Source of the DNA: Gardnerella vaginalis | GTDB lineage: Bacteria; Actinomycetota; Actinomycetes; Actinomycetales; Bifidobacteriaceae | Length of the DNA stretch: 64,000 bases | Direction: 5' to 3' | Assembly (NCBI RefSeq): GCF_040427915.1 | Contig: NZ_JBETXJ010000002.1 | Location: 434,001-498,000 of the forward strand | Shown here: in pieces, positions 35,389 through 43,283 of the stretch | Position numbering within the stretch: the stretch's first letter is position 1 | Layout: each line of letters starts with the position of its first letter | Notes under the pieces: generated by a model | The model's input: only the letters and a program-made list of their open reading frames with translations | Databases searched by the model: none | Told to the model about the DNA's origin: nothing | Position numbers and translations under genes: made by a program

Positions 35389-35440
35389 AAAATTTCCCCA
35401 TATTGAGTATTTCAAGCATTCTTAAGCATTTTTGAACTCT

Positions 35441-35670
35441 TTTTGTAAACTATTTTATAAGTCGCTGTCTTGAATGCTTCAATAAATAGATTATCGCCTT
35501 GATTGGTTTGAGAAAAGACTCAAGTGAATATTGTCACTAAATAAAATATTGTCACTAAAGCTGCTAATACGCTCACTAACGCAGACTATTAAGGTTTTAC
35601 TAGAATTATTTAGAATTATCTAACATTATCTAGCATTGGCTCAAATCATCTCGCATTAATTTTAGCTATT
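35441..35670. repeat. AT-rich degenerate repeats upstream of fprA
   Basis: The ~297 bp gap upstream of fprA holds drifting units such as AATATTGTCACTAAA (about 35524-35560, twice) and AGAATTATYTA / AACATTATCTAGCATT (about 35600-35650). No gene is seen. Confidence 0.45.
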
Positions 35671-35685
35671 ACCAAACTAGCTTGT

Positions 35686-38070
35686 TTACTTAGATCTCAA
35701 TGCAGTAAGCGCCCATAAAATAGACACAACATCAATCATCTCTTGCATCATAGCCCCAAGAACCGCAGGAATTAGACCAAAAGCCGCCGCAATCATGCTT
35801 ATAACAGCTAAACCGATTCCCAACATAACAGCCTGAACCATAACACGCTTTGTGCGTTTGGCTACACTCACTGCGTTTGCTACAGCATAAATATTGTTGT
35901 TCATAATCACAACTTGCGCACATTCTGATGCAGCCGTGTCTGTACCATCTGTCAAAGCCACTCCGATGCTTGCTGCAGCCAAAACTGGTGCATCGTTTAC
36001 TCCATCTCCAACCATCATCGTTATGCTACGTTTTTGTGTTTTTCCGCCAGAAAAGTCGAAAGCTTCCGCACCTAGCAACCCTGTGCTATCTTCCGAATAC
36101 TTATTATCCGCATTAACACTATCCGTATTCTTATAGTGCTGTTTTACGCACTCAAGCTTGTCTTCTGGAAGCAAATTCGCTTTCACATTCTCAATTCCAA
36201 CGCTTTTTGCTATTGTTTGAGCCGCTTGCAGACCATCTCCAGTAAGCATGCTTATTGAACGAACACCAAGTTCTCTGAGTTTTTGAATCGTAGATTTTGC
36301 ATTTTCTCGCGGAACGTCTTTTAGAACAATTCGCCCAACAAGTTTGCCATTAAAAGAAACGTATGTCGCCATTTCGTCGGCAGAAAGCTCTTCAAAATTG
36401 TTTTCTATATTTTCTATATTTGTACGTTTTACTTTATCTTCGGTTGCTGGCGACTTATCCTCGGGATTGCCAGCTGACGCCTGCAAAACGTATTTTTTGC
36501 GACCTACTCTAACGTTTATTCCATCCACAACTCCGCGTATGCCCTGACCTGCTGTTTCTTTGACATTCTGCACAACAGGATATTCTCTCACGCTTGGAAG
36601 CTGCGGAACGGCAGATGGATGCGTGTTTTTCCAAAGATCCGATCCTGCTTTTGCAATTCCTCCTGCAAGAATGTGTTGTGAGTATGTTTCTAGAACACCA
36701 GCAAACATTAGTATTCTATTTTGCAACCCACCATTTTCATGATTTTCATGATTTTCGCTATCTTGATGATTCGCTAAATCCACTCTAACAACCTGAGGTT
36801 GCTTTATTGTAAGCGTACCCGTTTTGTCAAAGAACACATCTGTTACTCGGCTTAGCTGCTCTAAAACATCTTGGCTTTTTACCACAATACCAAGTTTTGC
36901 GAGTCTTCCTGTTCCTGCCATAAACGCCACTGGAACAGCGATCAAGAGCGGGCAAGGAGTAGCCAATACCAAAACTTGCGCAAATCTTAAAGCTTGCCCA
37001 GACACTGCCCAGGCAACGCCTGCAATCACAAATGAAAGCACAGTAAAAGGCACAGAAAGCATATCCGCAAATCGCACTACTGCAGCTTTAGAAGATCTTG
37101 CAGATTCCACCAGCTTCATGATTTTTTGGTATTGTGAATTTTCTGACAATTTAGTTACGCGCATAATCAGCACAACACCGCCATTTACACAGCCAGATAA
37201 TATATGTGCTCCTGCAAAAACTTCTCGCGGAAGAGACTCTCCGTTTATTGCGCTTGTGTCAAGAACAGCAGAACCGCTTAAAAGTTGTCCGTCTACTGGA
37301 ACTGTTTCTCCTGGAAGAACAAGTATTACGTTTCCTATTTTTAAATCCTCAACTGGAACTGTTTTAAATCTTTGTAATTGTTCAGAGGATTTGGTTGATT
37401 GCAATATTGGGCACTTTTGAGAATGATTATGACATTTTTCACATAATTCATGATTGTTGGAATCTAATTCAATCTCTGGTGCAGAATCCTCGCTTACTCT
37501 TCTAAAATGGTTATGTTCAAGTAGAGCACACTCATTGCAGGATTCGCATCCCGATTCTTCGCTCAATTCTTCGCTCAATCCACAGCATCCAATTCCAGGA
37601 AGCGTCATTAAATGTGCTGTTTGAGGTGATGCGCTCACTAAAAGAGACAGATTTTTTTGCGCCGCATTTTGTGCAAAGTCTTCTATTGCCTCACCCGTAA
37701 ACACCATTACAACAATCAAATAACTTGCCCAAAATTCGCCTATGCAAAGCGTGGAAAGCAATGCAACAAACGCCAGCAGGTCAATTCCAAGCGTGCCATG
37801 CGTTAAGTCATCAACCATACTTAAAAGCGACTTAACACATGTGTATAGAACTAAACATGTTATTATACTTTGCCCAACTGTAAGGCTTATTTGCGCATTA
37901 AAATCAACTTTTATTAACGAAAGCAGGCAATTTAACGCTTTGCTTATAACTTTGCAAAAATCGAGTATAAAAGTCAGATTACTAGAATAAAACACTGCAA
38001 TAAACGGTAATGAAACTAAAGCAGCTACTAATTGCGGAGCACGACGGCAATACGATAAAAATCTACGCAT
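35686..38070 (-). CDS. P1B-type heavy-metal ATPase with Cys/His-rich insertion
   Basis: A 794-residue metal pump. It lacks an N-terminal HMA domain. After four predicted helices there is a ~75-residue insertion (about 158-235) just before the actuator domain with eight Cys and several His (GIGCCG, GCESCNEC, LCEKCHNH, KCP), a likely metal-binding loop. Then NGES in the actuator domain, the ion-site motif TPCPLL in the sixth helix, DKTGTLT with Asp415, and GDGVNDAPVLAAASIG. TPC rather than CPC suggests a divergent P1B group; the metal (zinc, cadmium, manganese or copper) cannot be assigned. A linker near residue 540 encodes the dispersed motif antisense (EDKSPATE). Monocistronic. Confidence 0.85.
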   Translation of the reverse strand: MRRFLSYCRRAPQLVAALVSLPFIAVFYSSNLTFILDFCKVISKALNCLLSLIKVDFNAQISLTVGQSIITCLVLYTCVKSLLSMVDDLTHGTLGIDLLAFVALLSTLCIGEFWASYLIVVMVFTGEAIEDFAQNAAQKNLSLLVSASPQTAHLMTLPGIGCCGLSEELSEESGCESCNECALLEHNHFRRVSEDSAPEIELDSNNHELCEKCHNHSQKCPILQSTKSSEQLQRFKTVPVEDLKIGNVILVLPGETVPVDGQLLSGSAVLDTSAINGESLPREVFAGAHILSGCVNGGVVLIMRVTKLSENSQYQKIMKLVESARSSKAAVVRFADMLSVPFTVLSFVIAGVAWAVSGQALRFAQVLVLATPCPLLIAVPVAFMAGTGRLAKLGIVVKSQDVLEQLSRVTDVFFDKTGTLTIKQPQVVRVDLANHQDSENHENHENGGLQNRILMFAGVLETYSQHILAGGIAKAGSDLWKNTHPSAVPQLPSVREYPVVQNVKETAGQGIRGVVDGINVRVGRKKYVLQASAGNPEDKSPATEDKVKRTNIENIENNFEELSADEMATYVSFNGKLVGRIVLKDVPRENAKSTIQKLRELGVRSISMLTGDGLQAAQTIAKSVGIENVKANLLPEDKLECVKQHYKNTDSVNADNKYSEDSTGLLGAEAFDFSGGKTQKRSITMMVGDGVNDAPVLAAASIGVALTDGTDTAASECAQVVIMNNNIYAVANAVSVAKRTKRVMVQAVMLGIGLAVISMIAAAFGLIPAVLGAMMQEMIDVVSILWALTALRSK
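36441..36462 (+). repeat. dispersed CGGTTGCTGGCGAC motif, copy 5 (inside metal ATPase gene)
   Basis: CGGTTGCTGGCGACT then TATCCTC, antisense to the gene, in a poorly conserved linker of the nucleotide-binding domain. Confidence 0.65.
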
Positions 38071-38311
38071 ACACTTTCCTTACGCTGATCAGGTTAACCG
38101 CGTATAAACGTTGTTAACACACGATTTCACGCCTTGTTAACCCATTGAGCATCCACTTAAGCATGCGCAATACACGGCGTAAAGATATCTATATTCACTT
38201 ATTGGTGTTCAGTTTAGCAAAACACCTTGATGAGAAACATTCTCATATAACAATATGCGCGCAAGAACAAGGAACACACGCGAGAAAACAGCAGTGCGAA
38301 CGCATGAAAAA

Positions 38312-38340
38312 AGGGCTTCTAGCGATTGGCTAGAAACCCT
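38312..38340 (-). terminator. terminator of the tRNA-Ile/tRNA-Ala transcript
   Basis: Stem AGGGCTTCTAGC/GCTAGAAACCCT with one mismatch and a short loop, followed on the minus strand by TTTTTTC. Confidence 0.85.
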
Positions 38341-38345
38341 ATTTG

Positions 38346-38418
38346 TGGAGCTAAGGAGACTCGAACTCCTGACCCTCTGCTTGCAAAGCAGATGCGCTAC
38401 CAGCTGCGCCATAGCCCC
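38346..38418 (-). tRNA. tRNA-Ala(TGC)
   Basis: 73 nt. Acceptor GGGGCTA/TAGCTCC, anticodon stem TCTGC/GCAGA with loop TTTGCAA, T-arm AGGAG-TTCGAGT-CTCCT. CCA not encoded. Lies 27 bp after tRNA-Ile in the same transcript. Confidence 0.94.
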
Positions 38419-38445
38419 ATTGAAAGAATGATGTTCATTCTATCG

Positions 38446-38519
38446 TGGGCCCGGGAGGACTTGAACCTCCGACCTCATCCTTATCAGGGATGCGCTCTAA
38501 CCACCTGAGCTACGGGCCC
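38446..38519 (-). tRNA. tRNA-Ile(GAT)
   Basis: 74 nt. Acceptor GGGCCCG/CGGGCCC, anticodon stem CATCC/GGATG with loop CTGATAA, T-arm GGAGG-TTCAAGT-CCTCC. CCA not encoded. Paired with tRNA-Ala outside any rRNA operon. Confidence 0.94.
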
Positions 38520-38603
38520 AACTTGTATGTTGAAAACATACAAGTAGTTAGATTAGCACATGAAATAAAAATGTCAAATAGCAAATCTAAGCGTGTCGCA
38601 AAA

Positions 38604-39083
38604 TTATTCTAAATGACTGCGCATAAACCACTGGAACTTTTCAAGCTGCTGAACATGATCTTGAATAATATTAGAGCTAACAATATCAAGATCATCAAGC
38701 TGAGAAATCGCCTTACGATCATCTGCAATCATATCGTTGTAATACTCAATTAATGCTTGCAAATACTCTTTGGTAGACTTTCTACCACTAAGAGCAAAAC
38801 GCTTCCAAGTGCGCGAAGCTACAACATCGTCTGCACGACCAAGTGGGGATCCACCAAGCGTTGCAATTCGCTCAGCTGTTTCATCTGCTTGAGCTAAAAC
38901 TTCTGCAACCTGAGGATCAAGCATTTCATGAACTGCAATAAAGTCTGGACCCGTAACATTCCAATGTGCATGCTTTAAAATTAAAGCAGCTTCCTGCTCG
39001 TGACTTAAGCGATTCTGCAAAATATCGATTGCTTTCTCGCTAGACGATTCATCAAGACCTGGCACAATATGAGTTAAAGCCAT
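38604..39083 (-). CDS. dps: Dps-family ferritin-like DNA-protection protein
   Basis: Stores iron and shields DNA from oxidative damage as a dodecamer. About 159 residues; the family's inter-subunit ferroxidase residues are visible in LKHAHWNVTGPDFIAVHEMLD and QADETAERI. The start MALTHIVPG at 39083 has GGAGG eight bases upstream; the reading to 39128 is rejected. No long positively charged N-tail is seen, so DNA binding may be weak. It is five genes from the metal ATPase but in its own unit; a 49-bp gap separates it from the upstream CBS-domain gene. Confidence 0.9.
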   Translation of the reverse strand: MALTHIVPGLDESSSEKAIDILQNRLSHEQEAALILKHAHWNVTGPDFIAVHEMLDPQVAEVLAQADETAERIATLGGSPLGRADDVVASRTWKRFALSGRKSTKEYLQALIEYYNDMIADDRKAISQLDDLDIVSSNIIQDHVQQLEKFQWFMRSHLE

Positions 39084-39132
39084 ATTGATATCCTCCATTT
39101 TTTGTTTATTTTTGTTTAATTTATTCAAATAT

Positions 39133-40461
39133 TTAATTTACTTCGGTTTTTCTGACTTCAATCGTAGCTATTCTACGCCCATCAACCTCCGTAACTGTCA
39201 TATCGTAGCCATCCGCATCGTGCAAAATAGCTCCAACTTTGCCCATTGAGCCAGTATGAGCAAGGAAATAGCCTGCAACCGTTTCATAAGGTCCATCCTC
39301 TAGCTCAATTCCAGTCACATCTGCAAAATCTTCTATAGTCATTCCACCGTCAACCGTAGCAACCCCGTTTACAAACACAGTAGCTTTACTATCACGCTTC
39401 AAATCTGACTCGTCTGGCAAATCGTATTCATCTCTAATATCTCCAACCAATTCCTCGGTCATGTCTTCAAGAGTTACGATGCCATCCGTTCCGCCATACT
39501 CGTCAATAACAACAGCAAGATGTATTCCACGTTTTCTGAGCAGCTCCAAGCTTGGAAGCAATTTAGACGTTCCAGGAAGACTTATTCCTTCTCGAGTTAC
39601 ATCTGCAACTGTTTTAGCATTAGGATCTCTAACATCTAACAAATCGCGTACATGCACAAATCCAATAACATCGTCAAAATCTTTGCCTGTTACAGGATAT
39701 CTAGAATATGGCAATTCTCTAATTTTTGCAGCAGCTTCTTCAAGACTTAAAGATCCGTCCAAAAACTCAACGTCTGCACGAGGACGCATAACTTCGGCAA
39801 CAATCGTTTCAGAAGCATCAAAAACATCGTCTAAAATTGTGCGCTCATCTTGGCTAAGCTTTTTATTCGAGTTAACTAAAACACGTAGCTCTTCGTCGGA
39901 AACTTCACTTTCCTTTTCGTTTGGATCGAATCCAAGAAGTCGCACAAAACCGTTGGTATTCTTAGCAATCAACCATATTAGCGGCTTGCATATTTTGGAG
40001 AATATATCTACTGCTGGAACAACTGCTCGAGCGATTTGCTCAGAGCGCTGCATTGCTATTCTCTTTGGCACAAGTTCAGAAATTACTATTGAAAAATACG
40101 ATATTATAAGCGTTAAAACAAGAGTCGTTAATGGTCCTGCAATGTGATTTGGAACTCCCCAAGACTTTACAATTGGCACAATATGAGGTGCGATTGCAGA
40201 TTCGCCAAAAGACGCCGAAAGAAATCCCGAAAGCGTAACACCAATTTGAAGAGTGGAAAGAAAAGTGTTTGGATCTCGGGCTATTTTTGCAACTCTTTTC
40301 CCACGAGCATCCTGCGTTTCCATACGGTCTAATTGCGATGTTCGCAAATTAACAAGCGCAAGTTCAGTGGCAGCAAAAATGGAGCCGAATAGCAGGAAAA
40401 TCACAATAAGTGCAATGTTAAAACCCAACGACATACTTGCTATCTTAGTTGAATTTAACAT
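39133..40461 (-). CDS. CBS-domain membrane protein, HlyC/CorC (DUF21) family
   Basis: 442 residues: an N-terminal DUF21/CNNM transmembrane domain (~10-200, with FAATELALVNLRTSQLD and GFLSASFGESAIA), two CBS domains (~215-345, with MRPRADVEFLD and HLAVVIDEYGGTDGIVTLEDMTEELVGDI, given here in part as DEYGGTDGIVT) and a C-terminal CorC/HlyC domain (~360-440). The family handles magnesium or cobalt efflux or sensing; older names call it a hemolysin, without direct evidence. Start uncertain: ATGs at residues 1 and 10, both with weak SDs. Confidence 0.85.
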   Translation of the reverse strand: MLNSTKIASMSLGFNIALIVIFLLFGSIFAATELALVNLRTSQLDRMETQDARGKRVAKIARDPNTFLSTLQIGVTLSGFLSASFGESAIAPHIVPIVKSWGVPNHIAGPLTTLVLTLIISYFSIVISELVPKRIAMQRSEQIARAVVPAVDIFSKICKPLIWLIAKNTNGFVRLLGFDPNEKESEVSDEELRVLVNSNKKLSQDERTILDDVFDASETIVAEVMRPRADVEFLDGSLSLEEAAAKIRELPYSRYPVTGKDFDDVIGFVHVRDLLDVRDPNAKTVADVTREGISLPGTSKLLPSLELLRKRGIHLAVVIDEYGGTDGIVTLEDMTEELVGDIRDEYDLPDESDLKRDSKATVFVNGVATVDGGMTIEDFADVTGIELEDGPYETVAGYFLAHTGSMGKVGAILHDADGYDMTVTEVDGRRIATIEVRKTEVN

Positions 40462-40503
40462 ATATAAAAAGCTTTGTGCTTAATATCGAAATAATATACA
40501 CAA

Positions 40504-41334
40504 TCAGGTTCTATAAAAATAACCGGATGGGGCTTTACTTATCTCTTTAATAGACTCAACTTTAAGAACCACACCTTTGTGCGAATATCCACTAACGCCA
40601 ATATTACCTAGTGAAATATTAGCTTTTACAATCACCCATTGGTGATTTTTAAATCGTAAGTTTTTAGAAAAATCTGCAACAAACCCAAATGGAGACATAT
40701 CTAGAATGCAGCAAGACATGAATTGTCTAGATATGCGAACCTGATTTTTAGAAAGCGTGTTTTCTCGACTTATAAAACCTTTTACCACAATTTCATATCC
40801 CTGATATTTTTCTAAATTATGGTCAATTTCATCATACCAATTTCCAAAATCATCGTCTGAAATAATAATTTTTTTATTATCTACATCTAATCCGCTTAAA
40901 GTTTTTTTATTATTTTTACGATTAGACGCGATTGCTATTGCGCGCCCAGAAGCGTACTCGTCAAAACCTGCAGACTTTGTAAAACCTTGATCTAATGCCG
41001 ATTTTGACATTTGAAGTGGAATTAAAATCACGAGCATTGGAATTATTAGAGAAACAAGCAAGCGTTTGGAATCTTTTGCAAAAACTGGAATAATACCAAA
41101 AAGCGAGCAAATGCTTAAACAAACCATTAAAATCGCAGCAAAAATAAGGTATACGAATGCGCGCGGAGTGGTAAGAATTGTGTAGCATCCACTTAACGCG
41201 CTCCACATTAGTGTGGCTGAAAAGCAAAGAAAACACAACGATTGCACAATCTGAGCAAAAGTAATTTTATGCTTAGTTTTCTTACAATCCACATTATTAC
41301 AATCAGCATTGCATACAACATTTACACTACTCAT
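40504..41334 (-). CDS. YcgQ/TIGR03943-type membrane protein
   Basis: A ~276-residue protein with four N-terminal hydrophobic helices and a C-terminal soluble domain (from ~120: WYDEIDHNLEKYQGYEIVVKGFI, shown in part as KYQGYEIVVKGF) typical of the partner of YcgR-type permeases. Near the N-terminus CNADCNNVDCKK could bind metal. The ATG at 41334 overlaps the upstream permease stop (ATGA) and has GGGGTG upstream; the longer reading to 41430 would overlap the permease by 100 bases. The pair YcgR-YcgQ is widespread, with unknown substrate. Confidence 0.78.
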   Translation of the reverse strand: MSSVNVVCNADCNNVDCKKTKHKITFAQIVQSLCFLCFSATLMWSALSGCYTILTTPRAFVYLIFAAILMVCLSICSLFGIIPVFAKDSKRLLVSLIIPMLVILIPLQMSKSALDQGFTKSAGFDEYASGRAIAIASNRKNNKKTLSGLDVDNKKIIISDDDFGNWYDEIDHNLEKYQGYEIVVKGFISRENTLSKNQVRISRQFMSCCILDMSPFGFVADFSKNLRFKNHQWVIVKANISLGNIGVSGYSHKGVVLKVESIKEISKAPSGYFYRT

Positions 41335-42443
41335 AGCATCACACCCCATGCAAGGTGCACAAGAAGCGCTGCGAGTAAGCAAATAACAGCAATAGTTGCT
41401 GTTAGACGTATCACAAATTTTCCTTTGCAATCCTCAACAAGCATAAGAGTATTTTTAATATCTAGCATTGGTCCAAAAAGTAGAAAAACGATTACTGAAC
41501 TCATTGGAAGAGAAGCGGCCAAAGAGCGCGCAATTACTGCGTCGGAGCTTGAGCATAAGGAGCTTGCGTATGCTATTAGCATCATTGCTGGAATCGCCAC
41601 AAAAACTGTTGTTGTGTTTATTTTTGATGCAGGATCTGATCCAAGCCAAACGCGAATAATCGAAGCTACAGTTGTTCCAAACAATATTATTGGCATTAAT
41701 CGCATAAAATCCGAATAGATGTGATGAGCATAAACTTTTAAATGATCTTTAAAACTTATTAAAGGTCCATCATTATTGTCAGAATCACAAGAATCACAAG
41801 AATCACAAGTTGAGTCACATGATTTTATAAAAAATTTTTCTCTTAAAACAAGTGATTTTACTGGAAAAATCACAAAGCTAATCCCCACTAAAAGAGCCAC
41901 ACCAACACCCAAAGCCACTCGAGTTACAGCAACTGCTGGAACATCCGCAAATGCGTACCAAGTTGCCCAAATAGAAACAGGGTTCACTACTGGCACAGCG
42001 CACAAAAACGTTACAGCACAAGGCAATGGCAATTTTCGCGCCACAAGACGAGAAAACGTTGGAACAACAACACAATCACATACTGGCACACAGACTCCAG
42101 CAAGAATTGCTGCTAAAAACCCATTTGCAATAGACTTTGGAGCGTGTTTTTCAATAAAATCTGCTGTAATCCACGTTTCTACAGCAGCAGAAACAAGCAC
42201 GCCAATTAGCGTAAAAGGAACAGCTTGCAAAAGCAGACCAGCAACACCTCTAATAATAGTGTTTACAGGCATCCAAGGGTAGCGCAATTGCAACGCAGGG
42301 ACCATGGCAATAATAAGAGCTGCAAAAGGCACTCCTGCAATCAAAAAAAGATAGTTTGCAGAATTTGCTTGTTTTGCTTTACTTGCTTTACTTGCTTTTT
42401 CTACTTGGCTCGCTGTTTTTGCTTCGGTTTCTGTTTTTAGCAT
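41331..42443 (-). CDS. YcgR/YraQ-type permease with Cys-repeat loop
   Basis: A 370-residue permease of the UPF0718 (DUF318) type with about eight helices and the family's paired GVPVCDCVVVPTFSRL and SSDAVIARSLA segments. Between the two halves a cytoplasmic loop reads KSCDSTCDSCDSCDSDNND, with four Cys encoded by tandem 9-bp DNA repeats (41781-41807). The gene overlaps the upstream carbonic anhydrase by 7 bases and the downstream YcgQ gene by 4, so the three are made together. Transported substrate unknown; the Cys loop suggests a metal or redox link. Confidence 0.8.
   Translation of the reverse strand: MLKTETEAKTASQVEKASKASKAKQANSANYLFLIAGVPFAALIIAMVPALQLRYPWMPVNTIIRGVAGLLLQAVPFTLIGVLVSAAVETWITADFIEKHAPKSIANGFLAAILAGVCVPVCDCVVVPTFSRLVARKLPLPCAVTFLCAVPVVNPVSIWATWYAFADVPAVAVTRVALGVGVALLVGISFVIFPVKSLVLREKFFIKSCDSTCDSCDSCDSDNNDGPLISFKDHLKVYAHHIYSDFMRLMPIILFGTTVASIIRVWLGSDPASKINTTTVFVAIPAMMLIAYASSLCSSSDAVIARSLAASLPMSSVIVFLLFGPMLDIKNTLMLVEDCKGKFVIRLTATIAVICLLAALLVHLAWGVML
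41781..41807. repeat. three tandem 9-bp units AGAATCACA inside the permease gene
   Basis: Each unit encodes Cys-Asp-Ser on the minus strand, so slippage would add or remove CDS tripeptides without shifting the frame. Confidence 0.7.
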
Positions 42444-43096
42444 GACAACACTTCCACCAAGCCGTCACTCATTCGATACCTTGCTCCAACAAGCATCAAA
42501 GCGTCTTTGAAAACAGCTTCGCGAATTATTTGTGATTTTTCGCAAATTTCAGCCAAAATATTAGACACGTGAATACGTTCAATATCATCTGTATCTAAAT
42601 TTTCCTCAACACCTGCGAGCGCAGCAGGCCCCAAAGAACGCAGCAATATTGACTCGCTCGACTCAATTATTTCGCTTGTTTTATCTTCGCCGTATTCAGA
42701 AACCAGCTTTTGCACGTTCGGCAAAACAGCCTTTACGGCGCCGCAATGCTCATGCCCAAGCACAACCAACACTTTTACTCCCAAATCACTTACAGCGTAT
42801 TCTAGCGAAGCTATTACGGCATCATCCAACACTTCTCCAGCTGTGCGAACAGAAAAAATATCGCCCAAACCGGCATCGAATATAAATTCTGGAGCAACTC
42901 GCGAATCTGCGCACGAAAGCACAACAGCTCCCGGATGCTGACCGTCAATAAGTTTCATGCGCGACTCTGAATTTACGCCTGCATGCACTGAATTGCCGTC
43001 TGCAAATTTGCGATTCCCCGCAAGCATTGCGCTTAATACCGATGTAGCTAAAATTGACTCTTCATTAGCAAAATCTTCGCTGACTTCTTCTTGCAT
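42437..43096 (-). CDS. beta-class carbonic anhydrase
   Basis: Interconverts CO2 and bicarbonate with zinc. 219 residues; zinc ligands and Asp-Arg dyad in SCADSRVAPE (Cys, Asp, Arg) and LGHEHCGAVKA (His, Cys). AGGAGG lies five to six bases before the ATG. It overlaps the YcgR-type permease. Bicarbonate feeds PEP carboxylase, whose gene is next upstream though on its own terminator-bounded unit. Confidence 0.93.
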   Translation of the reverse strand: MQEEVSEDFANEESILATSVLSAMLAGNRKFADGNSVHAGVNSESRMKLIDGQHPGAVVLSCADSRVAPEFIFDAGLGDIFSVRTAGEVLDDAVIASLEYAVSDLGVKVLVVLGHEHCGAVKAVLPNVQKLVSEYGEDKTSEIIESSESILLRSLGPAALAGVEENLDTDDIERIHVSNILAEICEKSQIIREAVFKDALMLVGARYRMSDGLVEVLSC

Positions 43097-43225
43097 TATT
43101 ACCTCCTACACTGGCATTGGCAATATTTTCAGTTGCTTAAAGTTTAAAATTTTTGACTTAGAATATATTGTATCTTTCGTAGTAAATAAGAATTTTGTTT
43201 AAGAATATAAGCCTATTATCAAAAA

Positions 43226-43257
43226 GCTCCCGTATTGCAATTCGCAAATACGAGAGC
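43226..43257 (-). terminator. terminator of ppc
   Basis: Stem GCTCCCGTATTGC / GCAAATACGAGAGC with a small mismatch, followed on the minus strand by TTTTTG; 26 bp after the ppc stop. Confidence 0.85.
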
Positions 43258-43283
43258 CTTCTTGATTCAGTAATTTATTAAAA

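Noticed and set aside
38346..38519. tRNA-Ile/tRNA-Ala as part of an rRNA operon
   Set aside because: No 16S or 23S sequence is adjacent; the pair ends in its own terminator.
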